A DNA stretch of 64,000 bases. It comes from Desmodesmus armatus. Taxonomy: Eukaryota > Chlorophyta > Chlorophyceae > Sphaeropleales > Scenedesmaceae. The DNA lies in the NCBI GenBank assembly GCA_007449985.2, contig VIIQ02000032.1:1-64000 (forward strand), written 5' to 3'. How positions within the stretch are numbered: position 1 is the stretch's first letter; the number at the start of each line of letters is the position of its first letter. Positions 1 to 15,800 of this stretch are shown here, one piece after another. The position numbers and the translations under genes were made by a program. The notes below the pieces were generated by a model, which saw only the letters and a program-made list of their open reading frames with translations, was not told where the DNA came from and searched no databases.

Positions 1-973
1 TGATCATAGCAAGCATGGAGAGTGTGGTGACGCGTACTGGTAGTTTGCATTGTGTGCTCAGTCAGCCAAAAACTTGCCAACCCCATGCACAAAGCATATG
101 CGTGACAGTCTGATGCAAGGTGATGCCTTCATGTCACAATCAGTCATGTTCACAAGCAGTCAACCAGCTGTTGGGCATCTAACGACAGCCAGCAGCCTCC
201 TCTTTTTTGGGGGGGAGTATGTTACATGGACTTTTCGCCCAACAACAATGGCATTGCCCACCAGGATCGAGCCAGGTGAACCTCATAAGTTGTCTCCCCT
301 GCGGTGGTTCGCACACCTACACCGGGTGACCAAGAAGGCAGAACCACCAGAATTGCAGCAAGTGCCAGCCATGCTAGGAACCTATTGTGTGCAGAGATGA
401 GGGCAGGCAACTATACAGTGTGGACACAAGAAACAGAACAAAGTTCAGTCAAAATACCCATAGTAGGCCAAGCAAGCGTGCTCTGCGCACTTTCATTTTG
501 TACAAAGTGTGTGCCAGGGCCGACTGTTCGGCATGTTGAACACAGTAGCAACACAATCTGGTCACCCAATGGACTGAAGCCGGGTCAGCAAGGCTGGGCA
601 GGGCGGTGCGCAGATCATCATACACGGGACATCAAGAATGAAGTGCTTAGATCTTCAAATTGTTGCTGGTGCCAGTACGGCCAGCACAGCAGCGCGGTTG
701 GCCTTTGCTCAACAAACGGCAGCATCCCATCCTTAATGCATCCTTGCTGCATGCTTATCACAAACTCACTGCTGCTTGCCTCAAACTGAGCTGCCAGCTA
801 CCCTCCCCCTCTTTCACCCTTATAGCAGAGTCTGCTCACCCCCAGCAGAAGTTCTATACTCCTTCATGTCCACCTGTTGGCTTATTTGGACTTTGTTTGA
901 TAAATATATAATAATTCTTTTGAATATTGGTATAATGTTGGTTTAAAAAATAGATACCTTATGCCTGCCTCAC
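1..973. other. Downstream flank of SelO, no gene resolved
   Basis: The last SelO exon should lie here on the minus strand, but none of the usual C-terminal motifs can be read in any frame. A minus-strand TGTAA (TTACA at 227-231) is a candidate polyadenylation signal. Positions 895-960 are AT-rich. The short open frames here look like chance. Confidence 0.4.
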
Positions 974-6542
<5,569 letters not shown>

Positions 6543-6848
6543 TTGTGGCGCTGGTGGGCAGGTAGGTGGTGAGCACACCCGGTGCTGACTGCAGAGCTTC
6601 ATGGTGACCACAGTGATTATATGCACGACACAGTGAGTTCCACAGTTGCATGAACGCTGACAACGTCGAGAATACACAGGGTCACTGATTAGTGAACCAC
6701 TGTCATTTCATGTCGCCCCGTTTCTGCTTGTTCTCCGGTGCAGAACATCAAAAAGTGGCTGTCGTTGGCTAGATCTGGACTCAACACTGCACGTTGCTGC
6801 TGGTTCCACCCAAGGCCCTAGATTTTCGCCAAGCAGCAACAGGCCACG
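6543..6848. promoter_or_regulatory. Putative shared divergent promoter
   Basis: Only 306 bases separate the SelO start codon (6542, minus) from the start of the small membrane-protein gene (6849, plus). The interval carries no convincing coding sequence. A shared bidirectional promoter is inferred from spacing and orientation only; no specific factor sites were recognised. Confidence 0.45.
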
Positions 6849-7924
6849 ATGTCGTCCATGAGTGGTTGGACCCTGAAGCAGACCCCTGGATTCTTGCCGG
6901 TACGTGGAGTGGGGTGTGATTGGGGCACCGGCACTGCTACTGATGATCTGGTAGAACACTGCTGTGGCCAGGCTGTGGTGTGCTGCCTGGCACAGCTGGC
7001 CCATTACAGTGGAGAGGGTTATTGTACTTGCTTATCTGCCCCGTTGAGGCTCAGTGGCCGGCCTCTGGGGGCGGAGCACACACCCACCTGACCAGCAGCA
7101 TCCCCCTTTGTCGAGGGGGTATACCTCCGGGCTACATAGCGTCAGCATGACTGCATAGTCTCGACTGGCCACTCATTCGGGTTCATCTTCATCAGCTTCT
7201 TGAGTATAGCAGTTGCAGTCTACCTGGACACTCCCTATGCCCCTCAAGAACACGTCGCTGCTTTGTCATTGCTGCAGGTGCCATTCAGCAAGCACTTCCC
7301 GATCTTTGCTGCTGCTGTTGGCCTGACAATCGCCTGCAGCTGGCTCAACAACCGCAACTTCAAACCCATCGAGACCATGAGCGCTGAATACAAGACCAAG
7401 GAGAACATCATCGTGAGTCACGCTGCATCTGCTGGCAGGGTTTTGCACGGGGTGTTCAGATTTGAGCAGGCTATAGCGGGACATGTCAAGTGGGCATCGT
7501 ATCTCACCGGGGCAATGGTCCTGAGTTCGCCAACATCACTGTGAACGCTGCTGATAAGTCTCAGCGCCTGAGGTCTGGCAGCTGCCATTTGGTTCTGGCA
7601 GCATTTGTGTCCCAATTAGGGTTGGGAAACGAGCAACCCAATATTATTGGTTACTAATCAATCAGTGCCCGCCGTCCAGTGCCTGCACCGTTCAGTGCCT
7701 GAAACCCTGTAAGCCTCCAGCAGCCCAGCATTAGCCCAGCTTCTGTTGTTACAGTGCTGCACACACTTCTCCCGCCTGATCCCTCAAAATGCTCACACCA
7801 CACCCTGCGTGCTTGTTCCGTGCTGCAGGCTCGCACCGATGCCCCTGCCGTGTTCATCAACCCCATTCGCACGGGCCTGCCAGGCAGCATCCTGGGCCCT
7901 GATGACATCCCCGACCGCGGCTAA
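6849..7924 (+). CDS. Small single-span membrane protein, 93 residues, possibly mitochondrial
   Basis: Three exons join exactly in phase 0: 6849-6899, 7278-7412 and 7829-7924, ending with TAA. All junctions are consensus (GTACGT and GTGAGT donors, TGCAG acceptors). The product starts MSSMSGWTLKQTPGFLP. It then has one hydrophobic stretch around residues 23-38 (HFPIFAAAVGLTIACSW), a charged middle and a Pro/Gly-rich end (FINPIRTGLPGSILGPDDI). Size and architecture resemble small accessory subunits of mitochondrial respiratory complexes, but I do not recognise the family. Its head-to-head pairing with SelO, whose relatives are mitochondrial, is weak supporting context. The gene model is good; the function is an inference. 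Confidence 0.7.
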
Positions 7925-8293
7925 ACCGCCAGCCCTATGCACCACATCCACCAGGCAGGCAGCTCTGCCAGCCATGTCAGTCAGCTTATGCAGCAGGGCT
8001 AGCAGTGACAGGAGTGACGGTGGCAGTGGACGTCACAATGACAGCAGCACAGGTCGTGTTGGGAGTGCAGCCTTGGGTGTTGGGGGCGGTCGTGAAAAGT
8101 GCACTGGCGTCAGCAGCAGCGCATACCATGGTTTGAGCGCACGGTAACCAGCCTCGCCGCCAGCTTGTTCTTTTGGCTGGTAGAGCTTGTACTTGCGTGC
8201 TGCGTGAAAGGCATGCAGTAGTTGGTCAAGTCCAGCCTGGCCCAGGTATGCTGACCTGTTCAGAAACATCGACAGACACTGCAGCCAGTCAAA

Positions 8294-8418
8294 GTCCTGT
8301 GAGACAGTGCCCGGAACCGAGGAGGTAGCGTGATTTCCTGTGGAGACACTGGGAACACACAAGATGGTAACACAATGTAGCTAGCACTGGGGTCCCCCAC
8401 CGCCACCCCAGGCAACAA
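8294..8418 (-). repeat. Dispersed repeat, arm 1 (inverse of 10236-10358)
   Basis: About 125 bases match, in reverse complement and with few changes, the stretch at 10236-10358. Shared landmarks are GCCTGGGGTGGCGGTGGG, CCCAGTGTCTCCACAGG and TTCCGGGCACTGTCTCACA. One copy is downstream of the SPD1/Ycf45 stop codon and the other lies in its last intron. It may be a small non-autonomous element or the trace of an inverted duplication. Confidence 0.8.
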
Positions 8419-9162
8419 AAGTCAAAGTCCTGTGGGTGCTGGTGTTTGTTCACCACACCTCTACTGCATACCCACATATCATGCTTGTCTGAAGCAGTTA
8501 CTGGGCTATCACTGGGTCGCGGCATGTTGTCGTGTGTATGGTGCAGCATTTGCCAGGCCTGTCAGCTTTACAGTGTTGCCAGCCTCGGGCCTCTGCCACA
8601 GTGGGAGTCCAGCTGGTTGCACAAGCACGACCGCTTTTGTGGGGGAAGTGCACATATGCAGGCTACTTTGTTTGAGCCTTTGCAGCGTTGGAGCTTGTTA
8701 CTAGCGTTGGTACCTGCAGGCAGCAGTCATGTTGTAACATAAGAAGCCTTTGCCGTGCCTGTTCCACTTTGCTTTCGGTCCATTATGGCCATCATATCAT
8801 GGCCAGTACAACATGGCCAGTACAATAGTAATGGGGAGGAGGTTGTTACAAGTAGATACTTTCACCACAAAGCGGTCCTCTCTACACTTGATCGACTGGG
8901 CAAGCCAAAGACGTACTCCTGAAACGAAGTATTGAAAGTAATTCCATGTGACACCTGCTGGCACCACATGATCAGCTCAGTATGCCAGAAGATGGTACCG
9001 TCGCCTGTAAGTTCCTTGCTTCAGGCACTCTCAACGAATCCAGTGTACACACAATTTTGCAAGTAGTCAGCAGTACAGGAGCTCAACCATCCCACCAACG
9101 ACATGCAGCACAACTTGCAGCCAGCCTGTCCAACACAGCAACTGTTTCTGGGCCAATAGCTT

Positions 9163-9224
9163 ATGTCATCACCCTTCGACAGAATGTCATCACCCTTTGA
9201 CAGAATGTCATCACCCTTTGACAG
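9163..9224 (+). repeat. Three tandem 21-base units
   Basis: The unit ATGTCATCACCCTTTGACAG plus one base is repeated three times in a row, almost without change (the first copy has C for T). It encodes a seven-residue repeat in one open frame, but no gene is otherwise supported here. Confidence 0.9.
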
Positions 9225-9577
9225 GGCCAGGTGCAGACTTGCTCAGCATAAAACCACTCCTGTGCCTCGTCAGTGTGCCACACCCATACCTGTTATATGC
9301 CAACACATATATCCTTGCAGCCCCCCCCCCCCCCGCCCCCTCCCACAGGGCGCCCACACTGACCTCACAAGCATGTGCACAAATCAACAGCTCAACAGAC
9401 AACAAAAACCAACAGATAACTGCAAGTCCACAGATCAACAGACAACAACAACAGCAAACGGGCAACAACAGCAGTGCAACAGTGGCGTCACCCAGGCGGC
9501 CTGCATGCCACACCCTGACCGTCAAACAAGAGGGTACTACTGCTGCCGGCGCCAGGTCAAGTTTCTCGACCTTGTCA

Positions 9578-9808
9578 TCATTTGATGTGGTCCACCCCAG
9601 GCCTCCTGCTGCTGCTGCTGCTGCTGCTGCTTTTCTTCTTCCCCTGCTTCCCTTGCTTCTTCGCCTTCTTCAGGTGCGGCTGCTGCTGCTGGTAGTGCTG
9701 CTGGTAGCCTCCGCCCCCCATGTAGCCTCCCCACGACCGCTTCCCACCAACCCGCTGCTGATGCTGCTGGTACTGCTGCTGCTGCCCCATCCCACCCACG
9801 TAGTAGCC

Positions 9809-9839
<31 letters not shown>

Positions 9840-12800
9840 CCCATCGCACCCATGTAACCCTGCTGCTGCTGATGATGATGAGGGTGCTGCCGGGGTTGCT
9901 GCATCATCATGCCGCCGTGTGCCTGTGGTGCTGACCACTCTGCAGGGGGCTGCCAGCCACCCAGCCAAGCTGCTGTGGAGGGGACACGTCCAGACTCAAA
10001 GCTGACCAGCAGCTTGGACCCTGCTGCTGTTGGTGCTGCCGACCTGCTGCGCAGCTGAGTGTCAACACCTGGAACAGAGGAAGGGCGGCACACAATACAT
10101 GGAAAAATGCAGTGCTTATGTCAGCCATCTTGTTTACAATGTGCTGCTGTATACCTGGTCGTATCTGAAACCGTTCAGACAGTAGTCATGCCGCATGCAG
10201 TATTGTACTGTGAGGTTGCTTTGTTAGGCTTTCGTTGCCTGGGGTGGCGGTGGGGGACCCAGTGCTAGTTACATTGTGTTCTGTGTTCCCATCTTTGTGT
10301 GTTCCCAGTGTCTCCACAGGAAATCTTGCTACCTCCCCGGTTCCGGGCACTGTCTCACATGCAGTATGGCGCAACACCCCAACCTCTTGCTGACATCCCC
10401 TCCCCCCAAAGAAAACCACATGTTGTTGCCCCTGCATCGCTGGCACATAATTCAGTCCCTTGGGGTGATATGTGATGGTGTGTGTGGGGCCAGGTCCAGG
10501 TCCAGGTGCACCATCCCTCCCTCAGTGAAACCAACACCCCCCACCCCCTTTCTCACCCTCCCCAACAGAACCACTGCCTGTCTTGCTCTGCAAGTGCATT
10601 TGGGGGGGGGGGGGTGCAAGTGGATTTGCCGCTGGGCGGTGGGTTTCCAATAATGCATTCAGTCCTGACCTGCTGGTGTGTGGGGCCAGGTCCAGGTCCG
10701 TTGTGCTGCTGCTGCCGCTGGCGTGGCTGTGTGACAGCAGGCAGTCCACACTGGCAGCTACGTCTGCATGCAGCCGCCACCTGCGAGTTCGTAGTGACGA
10801 CAGCAAGGCAAAATCAGAGCAGCTTGTTTGTTGCTAGTCGACTTCAACCACTCCTTCACCAGCAGCATGAGTCTTCCACAGCAGTATTGCTCGTGTTGAC
10901 GCGCTGTAAGTACATGTCACTGCTGTTGTGGCAAAATTGTGGTGACTTACTTATTGGTGCCCAGAATCTCCACCAGAGAGCCAAAGGTGACGGCCCCACC
11001 ACGCTCCAGACGGGTCTGCAGCAAAACGATATACCACAAGTGCAAGCAGCTTCAGCTGGAGATTGCTACCAATGCTTGCATTGGTGCCAACACATGAAAT
11101 CGTGAAAACGGGCGAGTGCTGTGCTTGCGCTGCTGCAAATTGGGTGAACCGCAAATCAAGCAACCCCACCCCACGCACACCCCACACCCTGCCACTCAAA
11201 CCCCAGCACAGCACAGCACGCAAGGTCACACGGGAGCCAGACCTACCTTCTGGCCCCTGTTGTCGGCGTTTGCCAGCTTGTCACCAAGCGTCACTGCCTT
11301 CACCCCTTCCACCAGTCGCGGACGATGCAGTGGTGCTTGCGCTTCTGCTGATTAAGTAACCTCCACCCCACCCTCCGCCACCTATACCAACATCTACCCC
11401 AGCACGCAATGTCAAATGGAGCCACCCATACCTTCTGGCCCCTGTTGTCAGCGTTTGCCAGCTTGTCACCAAGCGTCACTGCCTTCACCCCTCCCGCCAG
11501 TCCTGCACGTTGCGCTGGCACTTGCGCTTCTGCTAATCAAGTAACCTCCACCCCACCCTCTCCCACCTACACCAACATATACCCCAGCAAGGCCACAAGG
11601 GAGCCATACCTACCTTCTGGCCCCTGTTGTCAGCGTTTGCCAGCTTGTCTCCCAGCGTGACTGCCTTCACCCCTCCCACCAAGCCCTGTAGGTCGGGGTT
11701 GCGCTTGCGCTTCTGCTAATCAAGTACCCTCCACCCCACCCTCTCCCACATATACCAACATATGCCCCGGCAAGGCCAACAGGGAGTCGTACCTACGTTC
11801 TGGCCCCTGTTGTCGGCGCTGGCAAGTTTATCACCCAGCATGAATGCCTTCACCCCTCCCACCAGGCCCTGTAAGTCGGGGTTGCCTGTGCCCCCACTTC
11901 TGCAATTCAAGGGACCCCCACGGACCTCCACGCACACCCCACACTCTCCCACCCACACCCCCGCACAGCATAGCACACAAGATCAAAGGGGGGGCCACAC
12001 GTACCTTCTGCCCCCTATTGTCAGCGCTTGCCAGCTTGTCACCCAGTGTCACTGCCTTCACCCCTCCCACCAAGCCCTGTAGGTCGGGGTTGCGCAGGAG
12101 GTCACCTAGGCTGGAGCCGTGGGCTGTTGACACCAGCAGCACGCCACGGGCAGCAATGGTGCGGCACGCCGCAGCCTCCTGTGTGTAGCAGCACAAAGAC
12201 AGGCGGTTCAAGCACTATCCTTGCTCCTCTACATGGCTGTTCTGAAGGTCGAGGGGGACTAGTCTTGCTAGTGCTGCTGCAGTGCCAGCTGGGCGACAAT
12301 GGCTGACCATGTACAAAGCTGACAGGGCAAGCATCAAGCACATCATGGAGACCCTAGGAATGGCCAGCCTTTGCAGCAGACGTGGATGCTAGTGTCGGGT
12401 TGGGGCTTGCACATGGTGTGGCAAGTAGCATTCAGGATGCCTGGATCGTTGATGTTCATTGACACATAGCACCCCTACAATGCCTGTAACGGGTGTGAAC
12501 CACACATCAGGCCGCATGCATGCCAGGTGCAGTTGTGTCAAAATACATTGGACATTCCCCCAGCAGCATCGTGCACCAAGCTCATGCATGTAATGCTCCA
12601 AGCCAAGCCTCTAGCTGTTGCCCACCTCCTTGGTTGCAATCTCATCCACAATGATGACCTGCAGGAGCAAGATTTGCAGCAGTGGGTATGGGGGCAAAGT
12701 TCACTAACATGCCTGATCAGATGCCCCAGAGTGACTCACTGCACTACTAAGAGGAGGATATGCTGTCCATCTCACTCAACTGGCTGCATCACAGCACTGC

Positions 12801-15800
12801 ATTGCCACTACTGCCACTTTCACGCTGCAGCAATGGTGGCTGGTGCGACTATGCCGACAACCCCCTAAGTCGGCCCGGTCTGGGAGCATGAGAGGCGGGA
12901 AGTCGTGCCTGTCTGCCGCCGGACGCCATTCACTCAGTGACTGTGCTTCTATATGTTGTCCATCATTATGGCTAAGAACGATTCACACCAGGACAGGCAG
13001 TGGTTGCAGCAAGGACTGCACAGCATGCCATGCTTCCATAAGTTGTGTGAGTAGCCATGCCTGCTGTCTGCTGTGCTGTGCCGTGCTGTGGTGTCATGCC
13101 AGCCTGGCGTACCTCAGGTGTGTGGTTCATGACAGCCTCGACCATGACTGCTGCCTGCTGGTGGCGCCGTGGCACCATCATGCGGCGCGCGTTGCCGATG
13201 CAGGGGTGAGGCTGCTCGCAGTCACCTGCGACACACACAACACACAGAAAGTACATGGGTGTCAGTTTCACTACGTACCTGTTGATATTGGCAGGTTCTC
13301 ACTAGGGTTTGATTGCACTTGCCCCCTCTCCTCCTTACTCAGGAAGCCACCACCGGGCTCATGCGCCAAGCCCATCCCCCACCAACTGATTCCGCAGCCG
13401 CTGTGCCTCATCCCGCCCAATCCTCTTGCCCCCTCCCTCCCCCCCCCCCCCCCGCCCCCGTCGTCTTATAAGCATAACCACCACCCTCTCACCTGCGATC
13501 TCGTTGCTGGTGTCCACAATCACCACAGTCATGCGGATGTCACCTGCTTTGAATGTGAGGCTTGCACCCATCGCATCCCCCCCCCCCCCACCTCCCCACT
13601 TACTCAGGGAGCATCCACCGTGCGCTCATGCGCCCAGCCATTCCACCACCAACACGATCCCCAGACGCCATGCCTCAATTCACCCAAACATCTTGCCTCC
13701 TCCCTTGTCCTCCCCCCCCCCCCGGGCTTACTATCCTCTCACCTGCTATCTCGTTGCTGGTGTCCACAATCACCACAGACATGCCCAGGCCCCCCTGGCT
13801 CTCAGGCAGGCTCATCAGCCGCGCCACATCACGCAGCAGTGTGGTCTTGCCTGCAAAATATACCCCAGTACAACAAACAAAACAAAGTCACTGACCTTGC
13901 GCAGTGCACAGGCTACAATTCAGGCAGAGACATAAGACAGACTGCACGTTTGAGCGATGCCATGTATTAGGGATAGCGATGCCGAACCGCGCTTCGCATT
14001 GCTCAGAGATAGCACGCACCTACGCCGGGCGCCCCAGCAGCAGCAGACCCTTTGAGGGCTGAGAGGCGATGGACGGCACCAGGCTGCTGCCACTGCCGCT
14101 GTCGAGGCCCCTTGCTGCATCCCGCATGCCGCTCAAGACGTCAGCCAGCAGGTCTGCAACACCTGCAGCAGCAGCGGGACAGCATGCCACAACATTTGAG
14201 CGACTCACAACTTTGCTTGATCTCTTGCATTGTATGCCAACTGATGCAGGCAAACACAGTCAAGGATGCCAACGCAGACAATGCCGTGACAAGAAGCACA
14301 AACCTGTTGCAGAGTTGGCAGTGCCAGATCATCACAATCACACGCCTACATGGATGGCACCACACCGACACAACCAACACCATGCACCACCTGCCCCGTT
14401 GCCCCACTCCCTCCCACCCACCTGGCACGTCCCCCCCCCCCCCAAAACACCTTCTGTACCCAGCCAGCCGCCCATCCACCCGCCTGCCCAGTCACCACAA
14501 TCCAGTCTTGCCCACTGAAGTGCCTGCCCACGCAGTACCGTGGGGCAGTACATTAACCCCTGCCCTGTTCCGCATGGTGCTGATGCGGTGCAGGCTGCCA
14601 GGCACACCCAGCCTGTTGATAGCGCACTGGGAAACATACGCACTGCCCCCCCCCCCCCCCCCCGCGCCCCGGGCTGCTGCTGCCACGGCTGTCTTCACTA
14701 CCACCAACCCCAATACCCCACACACAGACCAAGCAGACACCCTCCTCCTCCCCCCTGCCCCCCCCCCAAAGCCCACCTGGCACATGCCTGCCCACTCGGT
14801 AGGTGAGGCCATACACCGCCCCCGCCCTGTCCCTCATGGCGCTGATTCGATGAAGGCTGCCAGGCGCACCCAACCTGCTGATAGCACTCCGAAACATACG
14901 CACTGCCCCCTCCCCCCCCCCCCCCCCCCCCGCGCGCCGTGGGCGGCTGCCACCACGGCTGTCATCACTGTCACCAGCCCTAACCCCACACACAGACCAA
15001 GCAGACCCCCCCTGCCCCCCCCCCCCACCCCCCCGCCCCCCAAACACACCTGGCACATGCCTGCCCACTCGGTAGGTGAGGCCGTATACTGCGCCCGCCC
15101 TGTCCCTCATGGCGCTGATGCGGTGAAGGCTGCCAGGCACACCCAACCTGCTAATAGCACTCCGAAACATACCCACTGCCCCCCCCCCCCCCCCCCCCGA
15201 GAGCTGCTGCCACTGCTGTCATCACTGCCACCAGCCCCAACCCACACACAGACCAAGCAGACACCCTCCCCTCCCCTCCCCCCCCCCCTCCCCCCCCCCC
15301 CCCTCAACACACCTGGCACATGCCTGCCCACCCGGTAGGTGAGGCCGTACACTGCCCCCGCCCTGTCTCTCATGGCGCTGATGCGGTGCAGGCTGCCAGG
15401 TACACCCAGCCTGTTGGTGTCGCTGAAAAAGCTGCAGCGCCGACCCCCAGGGCTGTTGGTGATGCCACTGCCATTGTTGCCGCCAGCCCCGGCTGACTGG
15501 TTGGCACCCCGCCTGGCGGTACCACGGGTGGTGCGCTTGGCTGCCGCTGATGATGGCTGCAAGCGGGACAAAACACACGACAAACATGATGCTTGGAACA
15601 GAGTCGGTGGTTGGCACATGGTGTGGGACCACAGGCAGTGCTGATTATTTGCATTGCTGTTGCAGCACTCCAGAACACATGCAGACTCATGCCTGACGCT
15701 TGGCCGTGACCTTCGCAAGCATTATCACCAAATGAAACAGTTTGATTATCACCATTTGAAACAGTCATGCCCCCCCCCCCTACACATACAAACTTTGTAT

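Larger units (their letters stand above)
7925..9577. other. Intergenic region between two convergent genes
   Basis: No exon with convincing codon content was found. The stretch holds one arm of a dispersed inverted repeat (8294-8418), a TGTAA inside ATGTTGTAACAT near 8730-8741, a short tandem repeat (9163-9224), and a C run near 9320. The motif ttacaagtagatactttca near 8848 recurs near 27602. Confidence 0.5.

Noticed and set aside
9597..9900. Leucine-rich plus-strand frame.
   Set aside because: Antisense of the CAG-coded Gln-rich tail of the SPD1-like protein.
11247..12178. CRISPR-like array because of regular spacing.
   Set aside because: The repeated unit is a coding exon with splice sites, about 100 bases long and diverged; there are no cas genes and the genome is eukaryotic.
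14052..15338. Longest open frame on the plus strand here (428 residues, Pro/His-rich).
   Set aside because: It runs antisense through the repeated SPD1 exons and their poly-C introns; its periodic protein is a by-product of the DNA repeats.
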